From Pyropia yezoensis (Eukaryota; Rhodophyta; Bangiophyceae; Bangiales; Bangiaceae), in contig CM020619.1 in the NCBI GenBank assembly GCA_009829735.1, forward strand, positions 32,250,685 to 32,314,684: a stretch of 64,000 bases of DNA, in the 5' to 3' direction. Each line of letters begins with the position of its first letter. Position 1 is the stretch's first letter. Below are positions 51,407 to 63,018 of this stretch, piece after piece. A program made the translations under genes and the position numbers. The notes beneath the pieces were generated by a model. The model worked only from the letters and a program-made list of their open reading frames with translations, was not told where the DNA came from and did not search any database.

Positions 51407-53278
51407 ATGGCTACCCTCCCTGGCACGACGGTGCCCGAAGGGGTAGACCCCGCGTCCCTTGACGCATCCCTGGTCACCGCGGGGGACGGTGCCCAACCCG
51501 GCGTTCTCCCTACGGGTGAAGCAGACCTGGGCGTGACATCCGGTAGCGGACTGGAGTCCACAGGCGGCCAAGCACCACCTGCTCCCGTTCCTCCGGCTGT
51601 TCCTCCTGTGGGAGCCACCCCGGGGTCAACGGCGTTTGAGTCCGCTCGCAGCAGATGTCTCCCTCCTGTCGGTTCTACTCCTCAATCTCCAGGGATAGCC
51701 CCTGGTGTGTTTACTCCTGGACCCACACATGGCAGCTGGGTGTATACACCTCTTCCTGTGGGCACTAGCGATGCCAGAGGCACCGTTGTGACTGGTTCTA
51801 CGGGTCTCCCTGAGACCTCGACTCCTGGGACCGGCAAAGCTTTTCCTCCCCTTGCATCCTATGGGGCGGGGAGCTCCAAGACCGGTAACCGGAGCAGCCG
51901 AAGGCGTCGGCGTCATCGCCGTCGCTCTAGCACCAGCGAGACCAGTTCCTCCAGCTCTGAGGAGGGATATGATTGGGATGCATCTCCCGGTCCCACCCGG
52001 CGCAGGCTAGTCGAGTTTGACTTCCCTGCCCACCAAGTGGGAGATGCCACCCTGAACAAGGTCACGTATTGGGGTAACTACCGGCTGGAGAACCAAGACC
52101 AAGGTTACACCCGGAAGATGGCCAAGAAGATGGCGTCCCTGAACCGGCGAATGCAGCCGAGCTTCGGGGGACATCCTAGGTTTTCCGGGAAGAGACCGGC
52201 GCTTATCTTTGCCTTCCTGCGCCGGTTTGTCAAGGCATGCAATGACAACGATGTGTCCGAGGGCAAGGCTCTCTACCTCCTGGTTAACTTCATGACCGGA
52301 GAAGCGGACCAGCGGTTTGCACAGGTTCTACCAGACTCTGCCGGACACACTGTCGGACGTACCGTCGCGAGTTATCCGGAGGCGGTCAACTGGCTCCTGT
52401 CCAACTACGCTGACGCGGACTCTCTGCGTAAAGCAGTCGGCAGGCTGAACCGGGCAACCATGGAAAGACAAGAGACTCCAGAGGCGTTCGCCCGTCGTGT
52501 CCGGGAGATGAGCGATTCTTGTGGCAACGTTTACCCTGAGGACAGGCTCAAGATGATCTTCTCGGAAGGGCTTCCTGAATATCTTCAAGTGGATGCGGAG
52601 AACTACAATCAGGAACATCAAGAACATACCTTCCAGCAGTTGATGGCCTACACCCAGGGCAAGTACCGGCAAGCCAGGGCCCTCCAAGCTCCCCTGGTAT
52701 CAACTCCCAAGCCGTTGTCGCGAGTTCGACCCGGACCCGACAAGTATAAGGGAGGTGATAGCCCTGTACCAGTACTCGCAGTTGGCGAGGCCTCACCCAT
52801 GGGGTCAGGGGACAAGTGGGGCGGCTTCGTTTCTAAGGAGCAACCATCCCTGGTCGCCCCCAAGCAAGTCAAGAACCAGCGGTTCCGGTCTTGTTGGCTG
52901 TGCCAGAAGGAGGATCACATGTCCTACCAGTGCCCGACCATTCCCAAGGACCTCCAGGAGAAACTCAAGCGTCAAGGACTGGTGTTTGCAAAGGCGGTCA
53001 ACTGGGCTGACCGGCGGGCACCCTCCAAGATGGACAAGGCACAGGTACATGCAATCCGAGTGGCAACCTTACAGAGCATCACGGAGGCTCTGGCAAGGGA
53101 AGCTCCTACGGACTTCGACCTGGAGACCGAGACCTCTAAGGACTCCTCGGACCCGGGAAACGAGTCGGGCAGGCGCTCTCCCCAAGTGTCTTCCCGAATC
53201 TCCGACGGCAGGGTACTTCTACCCGTTCTCCCCTTGCGTACCGGGAGAAAGGACGGCAGTTACCCGCTCAACCGGTAG
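51407..53278 (+). CDS. gag: Gag polyprotein of the Ty3/Gypsy element
   Basis: This is a 623-residue frame from the ATG at 51,407 (AACATGGCT). The first ~180 residues are Pro/Thr/Gly-rich and disordered. A basic stretch (RRRRRHRRRS) and a Ser/Glu patch follow. The capsid region lies at about residues 225-420, containing RFSGKRPALIFAFLRRFVKA, LLVNFMTGEADQRF and TPEAFARRVREMSDSCG, a retrotransposon_gag-like layout. A single CCHC zinc knuckle (CWLCQKEDHMSYQC, residues 496-509) marks the nucleocapsid. Gag packages the RNA in cytoplasmic particles. The frame ends at 53,276-53,278, 120 bases beyond a candidate slippery site. No break is seen. Confidence 0.9.
   Translation: MATLPGTTVPEGVDPASLDASLVTAGDGAQPGVLPTGEADLGVTSGSGLESTGGQAPPAPVPPAVPPVGATPGSTAFESARSRCLPPVGSTPQSPGIAPGVFTPGPTHGSWVYTPLPVGTSDARGTVVTGSTGLPETSTPGTGKAFPPLASYGAGSSKTGNRSSRRRRRHRRRSSTSETSSSSSEEGYDWDASPGPTRRRLVEFDFPAHQVGDATLNKVTYWGNYRLENQDQGYTRKMAKKMASLNRRMQPSFGGHPRFSGKRPALIFAFLRRFVKACNDNDVSEGKALYLLVNFMTGEADQRFAQVLPDSAGHTVGRTVASYPEAVNWLLSNYADADSLRKAVGRLNRATMERQETPEAFARRVREMSDSCGNVYPEDRLKMIFSEGLPEYLQVDAENYNQEHQEHTFQQLMAYTQGKYRQARALQAPLVSTPKPLSRVRPGPDKYKGGDSPVPVLAVGEASPMGSGDKWGGFVSKEQPSLVAPKQVKNQRFRSCWLCQKEDHMSYQCPTIPKDLQEKLKRQGLVFAKAVNWADRRAPSKMDKAQVHAIRVATLQSITEALAREAPTDFDLETETSKDSSDPGNESGRRSPQVSSRISDGRVLLPVLPLRTGRKDGSYPLNR
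53155..53161 (+). promoter_or_regulatory. Candidate -1 ribosomal frameshift site GGGAAAC
   Basis: In the gag frame this heptamer reads G-GGA-AAC, a classic X-XXY-YYZ slippery site. The -1 frame is open without a stop from here through the gag end and into the protease. Gag (codons starting at 53,156) and pol (codons starting at 53,158) differ by exactly -1. Confidence 0.6.
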
Positions 53279-56200
53279 CCGCCTGGACACCCTGTTTGTT
53301 CAAGGGGACATTGCTCGTCCTGCGTAAAGAAAACCTCAAGATTAATGCTCGTATGCGTGTGGGGGATAGCCTCCCCCAAGCTGTTACGCCGGTGGTTGAC
53401 ACGGGAGCCGGACCAAGCGTCATCACTGAGAACCTGTTACCTCCGGGCTGGCGTCGACATGCCTGGAGAGCGCCTACCCGGACCCATATCGTCGACGCTT
53501 CGGGTCAAACCCTACGACCGCTTGGCCGTCTTCCTGTCGCCATCTATGTCAACAATGAACCAATGCTTTTTCCCTTTCTAGTAGTCAAGACCCTATCAGT
53601 CCCCCTCATCCTAGGCTGGGACTTCCAGAAGCAGCATGTCAAGAGCATCCTACCCGGAGAAGGGAAGGTCCAGTTCAACCATGGGTTTGTGTCACCGGTA
53701 TTGGAACATCTGGACGCCAAGGTTTGTGTAGCCAAGAGCAAGAGGGAACGCATCCCACCCTCTACCTTGACTCTCTTCAAACCGGTGCTCCTACCCCCTC
53801 GCTCGGAGACCAAGGTTCAAGTAACGACCCGGATTGCAGGTCAATGCCTGATCTACGGACGTAAGGAACTTCTGGCGAAACACCGGTTATACTTGGCCCA
53901 CGGACATCACAAGAAGGTAGAAAGGCACACCCCGTTCTCGGTGCTAATCGTCAACGTGAGCCGGAAGCCAATAACCCTCGCCAAGGGCACCCGAGTTGGT
54001 ACAGCAGAGCCTTACCGGGGATCCGCCCGTGCTATGAGCAAGGAAGACCTCCTGAACCTGCAACAAGAACTGGCATCCAACTTGACGGCCTTAGACGTAC
54101 CTCCGAAGCAAGAGCAGGCTGGCAGCGCTACTCCGAAACCCGAACAAGCACCACCCGGGATGCCGAAGGTCAAGCAAGAAAATGTCCCTCCCGACTTGAA
54201 GGAGGCACTGGAGAAGCTTCTCCAGGAATATCGGCACCTGTGGTCGGGAGAGCTGGGCAAGATGGACGCCACTCTACACCGGATTCAACTCAAGCCGGAA
54301 GCTAAGCCAGTGCACATGCAACCATATCGGGCCGGACCTCATCGCCGGGATGAGATTGAGATGCAGGTTAACAAGATGCTCAAGATGGATGTTATCGAGC
54401 CGTCTGATGGCGAGTGGGCTTTCCCGGTGGTAGTCGTCCCGAAAACCGGCGGTCACTTCCGTTTCTGCGTTGACTACCGGCGCCTGAACGAGATGACAGT
54501 CAAGGATCTATACCCGATACCCCGGATGGATGATTGCATCGACTTTCTTGGTGATGCCACCCTCTTCTCGACGCTGGATTGTAATGCCGGTTACTGGCAG
54601 ATCCCTCTGGCTGACGAGGACAAGGACAAGACCACCTTCACGTGCCACCTGGGACTATTCCGGTGCAAGCGTCTTCCTTTTGGTCTCACCAATGCTCCGG
54701 CGACCTTCCAAAGAGCCATCGACATCATCCTGTCCGGGCTAAGGTGGAGAACATGTTTGGTCTACCTGGATGACATTATCGTTTTCTCCAAGACCCCAGC
54801 GGAACACCTGGAGCACCTTCGGGAGGTCCTGGCCCTCCTGTCCAAGGCTGGAGTTACCCTCAAGGCCGAGAAGTGCCACCTGTTTGAGACTGAGGTGGAG
54901 TATCTGGGGCATGTGCTGAGTCCGGGGGAGCTCCGAGTCAATGAGAAGAACATCAAGGCCCTCCGGCATGCACGGCAACCCAAAACCCAGACGGAACTCA
55001 AGAGCTTCCTGGGTATGTGCAACGTCTATCGCCGGTTCGTACGGGACTATGCTCTGATTGCCCGGCCACTGACCAAGCTGACCAGCAAGAAGCTTCCCGC
55101 ACAACTCCCGGTGTTCGACGAGAAGCAGACCGCGGCCTTCGAAGAGCTCAAGAAGCGCCTGACCACCACTCCAGTACTGGGGTTACCCAAGCGGGAGGGC
55201 CAGTTTGTTCTGGAGACGGATGCCTGTGGCGTCCAGGTGGGGTGCTCACTACTCCAGCAGCAACCTGATGGGCACTTTCTCCCGATAGGCTACTACAGTC
55301 GCGTCTTGACTCCAGCTGAGAAGAACTATTCCACGACCGAGCGCGAGTGCTTGGCAGTCGTCTGGGCTTGCTTCCTGTTACGGCCATATCTTGAAGGACA
55401 AGAGTTCCTCATCCGGACGGACCACGCCAGCCTAAGGTGGCTGCTATGTATGGACAGCAGTCAAGGAAGGGTAGCCCGGTGGCGCCTACGCCTTTCGGAG
55501 TTCAAGTACAAGGTGTGCACCAGAGCAGGGAGGGAGCACCACTGCGCCGACACCATGTCCCGGCTGGAGACTCCTGCAGCCGACACCGGTCCTATCCCGG
55601 AGGAAATACCTTGCTTCATCCTCCCGAATGTCGGACGTGGCTGGCACGCTCCCCTGTATGAGACACCTGAAGCTCATCAACCGGTGACCATTCACCGGAT
55701 GCTGGAGGCACAACTGACGGATCCTCAATGCTTGGAGCTTCGCCACCAAATGGACCTGAACCGGAACAGTCGTTTCTCCGAGTCTACGGACGGACTCCTA
55801 GTACGGGTGTCACCCTTCGATGGGGCCACTCAAGTCTACGTACCCCGGGGCCTACGAGCTGACATCCTACGCCTGGAGCACTCGTCTCCCCAGGCCGGAC
55901 ATCCTGGTATCAATCGGATGTATGCTTCCATGAGACGACACTATTACTGGGAAACCATGGCCAGTGACGTCCATAAGTACCTGGAGGCTTGTGTTTCGTG
56001 TGCAAGGAACCGGTTGTCCCAGAGGAAGAAGACTTCTAAGCTACGCCTATTCCCTGCGGCGGAGCCCTTTGCAAGCTTAAGCATGGACATCCTGGGGCCC
56101 CTACCTGAAACATCCAGTGGCAACATATACCTGCTCATCATATGTGACCGGTTCTCCAAGTTTACTCGAGCAATCCCGCTGTGGACCATCACGGCTCTGG

Positions 56201-56877
56201 ATGTCACGTCAGCCTTCTGCGAGTACTGGATAGCTGCCTACGGCCCTCCAGACTCCGTCTTGACCGACAACGGTCCCCAGTTTGCATCCCTGTTCTTCCA
56301 AGGAGTCTGTGACCTGATGGGCATCAAGAACTTGTACACTACGACGTACCACCCTCAAACGAACGGCCAGGTGGAACGATTCAACCGGACCCTAGTAGAC
56401 ATGCTACGGCACTACGTGGAGGAGCACCAAGAAGACTGGGACGAGCTCCTGGCTGTCCTCACTCTAGCCTACAACTCCCGAGTTCACCGGACAACGGGGG
56501 GTCGCTCCACTCGACTTTGTCACCCCAAGGCGGCTGACCAACTTCTCCCTGGAAAGAATACCAGACGGTCTCCAGCCTGCACTGAAGTCAGGTCCCAAGG
56601 CAAAGGATGAGTTCCTGGAACAACTGAAGCTCCTGCTCCCAAGAGTCAAGGAGTCAATCTCGAAGACCCAGGAGCGATACAAGCGAGGCTATGACAAGGG
56701 CGTTCGGGAAAAGAACAAGGAACTGGGTGGTGGCGACTGGGTTTTTGTGGACAACCATAGCAAGACCCGGGGGAAGCTGGACTCGAAGACGGATGGACCT
56801 TATGAGATCCTGAATACGGACGGTTGGACCTTTCTTCTAGACGTGGATGGCTCCCCGTACCGCGTGAGCAGCGACCA
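53158..56877 (+). CDS. pol: Pol polyprotein, first copy (ends at assembly gap, one frameshift)
   Basis: The frame is open from the gag overlap. In order: an aspartic protease with VVDTGAGPS (Asp codon at 53,398), reverse transcriptase with YPIPRMDDCIDFL, LPFGLTNAPATFQ and YLDD (54,763-54,774), RNase H with ETDACGVQVG (about 55,215), an integrase zinc module (H-x6-H...CVSC), and the integrase core LSMDILGPLP, LTDNGPQFAS and GQVERFNRTL carrying the D,D,E triad. A six-G run at 56,496-56,501 has one G more than the second copy and shifts the frame, so the predicted protein would stop at 56,610. Sequence then runs on to the N gap at 56,878. The extra G is near a contig end and is probably an assembly error, not a biological mutation. 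Confidence 0.9.
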
Positions 56878-57377
56878 NNNNNNNNNNNNNNNNNNNNNNN
56901 NNNNNNNNNNNNNNNNNNNNNNNNNNNNNNNNNNNNNNNNNNNNNNNNNNNNNNNNNNNNNNNNNNNNNNNNNNNNNNNNNNNNNNNNNNNNNNNNNNNN
57001 NNNNNNNNNNNNNNNNNNNNNNNNNNNNNNNNNNNNNNNNNNNNNNNNNNNNNNNNNNNNNNNNNNNNNNNNNNNNNNNNNNNNNNNNNNNNNNNNNNNN
57101 NNNNNNNNNNNNNNNNNNNNNNNNNNNNNNNNNNNNNNNNNNNNNNNNNNNNNNNNNNNNNNNNNNNNNNNNNNNNNNNNNNNNNNNNNNNNNNNNNNNN
57201 NNNNNNNNNNNNNNNNNNNNNNNNNNNNNNNNNNNNNNNNNNNNNNNNNNNNNNNNNNNNNNNNNNNNNNNNNNNNNNNNNNNNNNNNNNNNNNNNNNNN
57301 NNNNNNNNNNNNNNNNNNNNNNNNNNNNNNNNNNNNNNNNNNNNNNNNNNNNNNNNNNNNNNNNNNNNNNNNNNNNN
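56878..57377. other. Assembly gap of exactly 500 N
   Basis: 500 N lie between two stretches that carry the same pol sequence. A round 500 is a standard placeholder, so the true gap size is not given by it. Translated frames that bridge the gap have no meaning. Confidence 0.98.
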
Positions 57378-60300
57378 GACCTCCTGAACCTGCAACAAGA
57401 ACTGGCATCCAACTTGACGGCCTTAGACGTACCTCCGAAGCAAGAGCAGGCTGGCAGCGCTACTCCGAAACCCGAACAAGCACCACCCGGGATGCCGAAG
57501 GTCAAGCAAGAAAATGTCCCTCCCGACTTGAAGGAGGCACTGGAGAAGCTTCTCCAGGAATATCGGCACCTGTGGTCGGGAGAGCTGGCAAGATGGACGC
57601 CACTCTAACCGGATTCAACTCAAGCCGGAAGCTAAGCCAGTGCACATGCAACCATATCGGGCCGGACCTCATCGCCGGGATGAGATTGAGATGCAGGTTA
57701 ACAAGATGCTCAAGATGGATGTTATCGAGCCGTCTGATGGCGAGTGGGCTTTCCCGGTGGTAGTCGTCCGAAAACCGGCGGTCACTTCCGTTTCTGCGTT
57801 GACTACCGGCGCCTGAACGAGATGACAGTCAAGGATCTATACCCGATACCCCGGATGGATGATTGCATCGACTTTCTGGTGATGCCACCCTCTTCTCGAC
57901 GCTGGATTGTAATGCCGGTTACTGGCAGATCCCTCTGGCTGACGAGGACAAGGACAAGACCACCTTCACGTGCCACCTGGGGACTATTCCGGTGCAAGCG
58001 TCTTCCTTTTGGTCTCACCAATGCTCCGGCGACCTTCCAAAGAGCCATCGACATCATCCTGTCCGGGCTAAGGTGGAGAACATGTTTGGTCTACCTGGAT
58101 GACATTATCGTTTTCTCCAAGACCCCAGCGGAACACCTGGAGCACCTTCGGGAGGTCCTGGCCCTCCTGTCCAAGGCTGGAGTTACCCTCAAGGCCGAGA
58201 AGTGCCACCTGTTTGAGACTGAGGTGGAGTATCTGGGGCATGTGCTGAGTCCGGGGGAGCTCCGAGTCAATGAGAAGAACATCAAGGCCCTCCGGCATGC
58301 ACGGCAACCCAAAACCCAGACGGAACTCAAGAGCTTCCTGGGTATGTGCAACGTCTATCGCCGGTTCGTACGGGACTATGCTCTGATTGCCCGGCCACTG
58401 ACCAAGCTGACCAGCAAGAAGCTTCCCGCACAACTCCCGGTGTTCGACGAGAAGCAGACCGCGGCCTTCGAAGAGCTCAAGAAGCGCCTGACCACCACTC
58501 CAGTACTGGGGTTACCCAAGCGGGAGGGCCAGTTTGTTCTGGAGACGGATGCCTGTGGCGTCCAGGTGGGGTGCTCACTACTCCAGCAGCAACCTGATGG
58601 GCACTTTCTCCCGATAGGCTACTACAGTCGCGTCTTGACTCCAGCTGAGAAGAACTATTCCACGACCGAGCGCGAGTGCTTGGCAGTCGTCTGGGCTTGC
58701 TTCCTGTTACGGCCATATCTTGAAGGACAAGAGTTCCTCATCCGGACGGACCACGCCAGCCTAAGGTGGCTGCTATGTATGGACAGCAGTCAAGGAAGGG
58801 TAGCCCGGTGGCGCCTACGCCTTTCGGAGTTCAAGTACAAGGTGTGCACCAGAGCAGGGAGGGAGCACCACTGCGCCGACACCATGTCCCGGCTGGAGAC
58901 TCCTGCAGCCGACACCGGTCCTATCCCGGAGGAAATACCTTGCTTCATCCTCCCGAATGTCGGACGTGGCTGGCACGCTCCCCTGTATGAGACACCTGAA
59001 GCTCATCAACCGGTGACCATTCACCGGATGCTGGAGGCACAACTGACGGATCCTCAATGCTTGGAGCTTCGCCACCAAATGGACCTGAACCGGAACAGTC
59101 GTTTCTCCGAGTCTACGGACGGACTCCTAGTACGGGTGTCACCCTTCGATGGGGCCACTCAAGTCTACGTACCCCGGGGCCTACGAGCTGACATCCTACG
59201 CCTGGAGCACTCGTCTCCCCAGGCCGGACATCCTGGTATCAATCGGATGTATGCTTCCATGAGACGACACTATTACTGGGAAACCATGGCCAGTGACGTC
59301 CATAAGTACCTGGAGGCTTGTGTTTCGTGTGCAAGGAACCGGTTGTCCCAGAGGAAGAAGACTTCTAAGCTACGCCTATTCCCTGCGGCGGAGCCCTTTG
59401 CAAGCTTAAGCATGGACATCCTGGGGCCCCTACCTGAAACATCCAGTGGCAACATATACCTGCTCATCATATGTGACCGGTTCTCCAAGTTTACTCGAGC
59501 AATCCCGCTGTGGACCATCACGGCTCTGGATGTCACGTCAGCCTTCTGCGAGTACTGGATAGCTGCCTACGGCCCTCCAGACTCCGTCTTGACCGACAAC
59601 GGTCCCCAGTTTGCATCCCTGTTCTTCCAAGGAGTCTGTGACCTGATGGGCATCAAGAACTTGTACACTACGACGTACCACCCTCAAACGAACGGCCAGG
59701 TGGAACGATTCAACCGGACCCTAGTAGACATGCTACGGCACTACGTGGAGGAGCACCAAGAAGACTGGGACGAGCTCCTGGCTGTCCTCACTCTAGCCTA
59801 CAACTCCCGAGTTCACCGGACAACGGGGGTCGCTCCACTCGACTTTGTCACCCCAAGGCGGCTGACCAACTTCTCCCTGGAAAGAATACCAGACGGTCTC
59901 CAGCCTGCACTGAAGTCAGGTCCCAAGGCAAAGGATGAGTTCCTGGAACAACTGAAGCTCCTGCTCCCAAGAGTCAAGGAGTCAATCTCGAAGACCCAGG
60001 AGCGATACAAGCGAGGCTATGACAAGGGCGTTCGGGAAAAGAACAAGGAACTGGGTGGTGGCGACTGGGTTTTTGTGGACAACCATAGCAAGACCCGGGG
60101 GAAGCTGGACTCGAAGACGGATGGACCTTATGAGATCCTGAATACGGACGGTTGGACCTTTCTTCTAGACGTGGATGGCTCCCCGTACCGCGTGAGCAGC
60201 GACCATGTCACCCGAGCTCCACCGCCAAGCCAACGGGACTTGACCCGGCGCAAGCGGGCCGCAGTACCCTGGCTATCCCAAGAAGAAGGTCGGGAATATG

Positions 60301-60584
60301 TCTACGTCAAGTTTGTGGACCATGCCTGGAGAGACGGACGCCTGTACCTGCGAGTACGCTGGTTCCGTTTTAACCCGGCAGATGATACCTGGGAACCCTC
60401 AAACCGGCTACCCATCGCGGATGTCTGTGCCTACACGCGACGGAACGGGATAGAGGGCACTCCAGTGGCCAGAGCCGGCAAGATTCTGGAGTCGGACTCG
60501 GAGGAGGACCAAGAGGATGGGGCCAACCAAGACCCTCGGGACGAGCCGAGTTCATCCGCAACGGATGCGGAACAAGAGGATTGA
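57378..60584 (+). CDS. pol: Pol polyprotein, second copy plus integrase C-terminus and chromodomain
   Basis: 57,378-60,205 repeats 54,046-56,877. Compared with the first copy it lacks single bases near 57,587, 57,607, 57,769 and 57,876, and gains one G near 57,977, breaking the frame five times in its first 600 bp. After that it is open to 60,584. It supplies the part missing from copy one: the integrase tail with GDWVFVDNHSKTRGKL, then a chromodomain-like segment (YVYVKFVDHAWRDGRLYLRV, DDTWEPSNRL) near 60,295-60,420 and an acidic tail. Chromodomains in this position mark chromoviruses and steer integration to modified chromatin. The real protein is best read as copy one joined to the end of copy two. 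Confidence 0.88.
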
Positions 60585-60729
60585 GAAGAAGGGAACGGGT
60601 ATATCAAGGAGAACACGCAATACAAGCATGGAACAATCAAGGAAAACAAGCACCCGCTCGGGCAACCCTTCTCTCCGCCTCTTCCCTCCTCGCTTCTCCC
60701 AAGACCCTCACCCTCCTTGCCTCCAACTA

Positions 60730-62847
60730 CTACTCCCGGCGCGGACGCTGAGCCGCGGGAGTGTCCTCCAGCGCTGCCTCCGTGGCACGACGGGAACCGG
60801 AGGAAGACGGGATGACGTAGTGCGGTGGACGCGGTGCATCCCGGTATGACGCCATCGGAGTAGTACCGGTAGTTGCCGGGGGCTCCCGCTCATCCAGATA
60901 TGCCCGTCGGCGCCCCTGGAAGCCAGTGAAGGTTTCTGACCACTGCTGGGCCAAGCCATGCCGCGTCAAGGTCGCCAGAGGCTCGCCAACCACCGGGCTG
61001 TTCGACATCTGGCCGCTGTCCGCGCAAGCAAACACCCGGTCGACCACGTTGTTCAAGACGCTGGCGTAAGTACCCAGCACCAGGGAGGACCCAACGCCTT
61101 CAACCTGCACCGGAAGACGACCCAGCTGGTCTTCAATCATACCGACGTCGTACTGGTCGCATGTCGGACCACCTTGGATCAGGTACCAGTCAGGCACCCG
61201 GAAGCGGGTAAGGCGCAGAGTCGGCGCCGGAATCTCGAACCGCCCCGAGGATGACACCACCGGACGGTCCACAACGGCCCCCGAAACCGGAGTACCCAAC
61301 TCCAGCGGAGGCACAGCGCCACCGGCGATGGAAGAAGGCGTCCGAGGCGGAGCGGCTGGAGTGGTAGGCGACCGCACGGTCACTTCCAGACTCGCCGCAG
61401 ACAGGCGCGGTGCCGGAGGAGCTTGAAGTACCGGCACAGCCGGAACAGGGCGTGAACGCGCCGGCGACGGTTCAGGCGAGGCCACCGGGGCGACAGGTGC
61501 AACAGGAGGAAGCGGAGCCGCCGCAGACGCCTGACCGACCGCCGCGGCCCATCCCGACTCCTGCACCGGCGGCCCAACTGGCAGAAGATCAAGGGCGGCC
61601 GGGGCAGGAAAGCTACCTAGCTGCGGCCACGCCGGAAGCGGCGTCGCCAGCTGCACCTTGGCCGGAGAAGACTGGTAGACCACCTGCGCCCAACCGAAGC
61701 CATCCCGACGCGGGCGGTTCTGGTCGGCAATCGCGTTCAAGAAGTTCCGGTCATGCACCAGCACCAGACGCCGGAAGTCAATCATCGCCTGGAAGAGCCC
61801 CTTGTACTCTTCGTCCTGGCTGCACAGGAAATCGACGGTCAACTTGTCGACAATCCAGACCATCAGGAGGTCAGGGAGAAACCAAAGCCGGTTGGACACC
61901 AAGACCTCGTGAAGCCAGTGGTTGGCCGCCAAAACTGTCATCTCGGACGTGTACATCATGTACGGGATCGAGTGGAAGAAGCCCTTGATCGACGCCTGAG
62001 TCAAGGCGTCCAAGAAGTACCAGGTGAAGGGGATGCTGGAAGGAGCAAACCCGACCGGGATCTCGACTTCCTGCTGCTGCGGGATGACCTTGGGGTAGTA
62101 CGCCGCCCGGTTAGCCTTATCCAGCTTCCAGAACTCCTGATGGTTGCAGCTCACGAGGAAGTCACGCTGGCGGCCGCGTCGCTCGCCTTGCTCCCGTGCC
62201 GGTGACAACTTGGAGTACTTCCGGGTCAGGAAAGGCGGCTCCAGAGCGACCATGCTCGGACGGGGGTCGCAGTTCAGGCTCCCCGACCCCTTGAGCGCCT
62301 CGTCCCAGACCTTGAGCGCCCGGTGGACGTACTCTTCCTCCTCCGGCCACCGGAGAACGGACACGGACACGCGACGCTCGGTCAAGGATAGATCCATCAC
62401 CAGCGCGATGGGGAGATCCTCCAGACGAGCAACCCAAGAGGAACCCGAGAAGCTCTGGGAGCGGTCTTGTGCCAGGCGCATCTGATCCGCCGTGTGAAGA
62501 CGAGCCTTATCCATCTCGGTCAGGACCCCGCGCTGGAGTTCCTTGCGCCAGAGGTCCAAGCAATCCTGCTGGCACTGGGCCGCGCCGGCGTTGCCGACCA
62601 CCGTGGAGTAACGCCGGGCCGCCAGAGGGTCCTGCCCAAGAAGCATCTCCGGGAGACCCACCGGGGGGGTCTCGACCGGGTGCATCACAGAAGCCGGGGG
62701 AACCCGATCCGTCCCCGCCGTGGCGACCGGCGCCGACATCGACACCCGAGGAACCGGAGGTAGGAGAGGGGCGCGACTACCCGAGTTCTCCTCCGCAACA
62801 CTCGCCGCCGGAACCACGGGCCCAGCTTGGATCTCGGAACTGGACAT
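60730..62847 (-). CDS. Antisense ORF of the retrotransposon, unknown function
   Basis: This is a 705-residue minus-strand frame between pol and the 3' LTR, read from the ATG at 62,847. An earlier in-frame ATG at 63,039 lies inside the LTR. Composition is normal for a protein, unlike the shadow frames elsewhere. An Ala/Pro/Val-rich N-terminus is followed by a helical, Trp-rich middle (for example DCLDLWRKELQRGV, HQEFWKLDKANRAAYYP, FTWYFLDALTQASIKGFF, ANHWLHEVLVSNRLWFLPDL), a Pro/Ala linker (about 61,430-61,600) and a second ordered block with TLRLTRFRVPDWYLIQGGPT. I see no zinc knuckle, protease, RT or clear membrane segment and do not recognise the family. Its 3' end faces pol tail-to-tail with about 145 bp between. 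Antisense frames in this position are known from some plant Ty3/Gypsy elements; equivalence is not shown. Confidence 0.75.
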   Translation of the reverse strand: MSSSEIQAGPVVPAASVAEENSGSRAPLLPPVPRVSMSAPVATAGTDRVPPASVMHPVETPPVGLPEMLLGQDPLAARRYSTVVGNAGAAQCQQDCLDLWRKELQRGVLTEMDKARLHTADQMRLAQDRSQSFSGSSWVARLEDLPIALVMDLSLTERRVSVSVLRWPEEEEYVHRALKVWDEALKGSGSLNCDPRPSMVALEPPFLTRKYSKLSPAREQGERRGRQRDFLVSCNHQEFWKLDKANRAAYYPKVIPQQQEVEIPVGFAPSSIPFTWYFLDALTQASIKGFFHSIPYMMYTSEMTVLAANHWLHEVLVSNRLWFLPDLLMVWIVDKLTVDFLCSQDEEYKGLFQAMIDFRRLVLVHDRNFLNAIADQNRPRRDGFGWAQVVYQSSPAKVQLATPLPAWPQLGSFPAPAALDLLPVGPPVQESGWAAAVGQASAAAPLPPVAPVAPVASPEPSPARSRPVPAVPVLQAPPAPRLSAASLEVTVRSPTTPAAPPRTPSSIAGGAVPPLELGTPVSGAVVDRPVVSSSGRFEIPAPTLRLTRFRVPDWYLIQGGPTCDQYDVGMIEDQLGRLPVQVEGVGSSLVLGTYASVLNNVVDRVFACADSGQMSNSPVVGEPLATLTRHGLAQQWSETFTGFQGRRRAYLDEREPPATTGTTPMASYRDAPRPPHYVIPSSSGSRRATEAALEDTPAAQRPRRE

Positions 62848-63018
62848 GACGTCCAGACTCCGGGGGAACGAGAGGGCCAAGGTGAAGCAGAGAAGGGGGG
62901 CAGAGAACCGGAGCAGGTGATCGTGACCAGGGTGAAGACGCTCGACCTCGGCACCGGTGTGGACGTGCTCGAGGCTGTGCACGGTGGCACCTGGTTCGGC
63001 CCGAGGACGTGCCGGACT

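Noticed and set aside
54046-60205. A genuine tandem duplication of pol
   Set aside because: Copies differ only by indels near the gap edges, the junction is a round 500-N placeholder, and the second copy starts mid-gene. Unmerged contigs explain it better.
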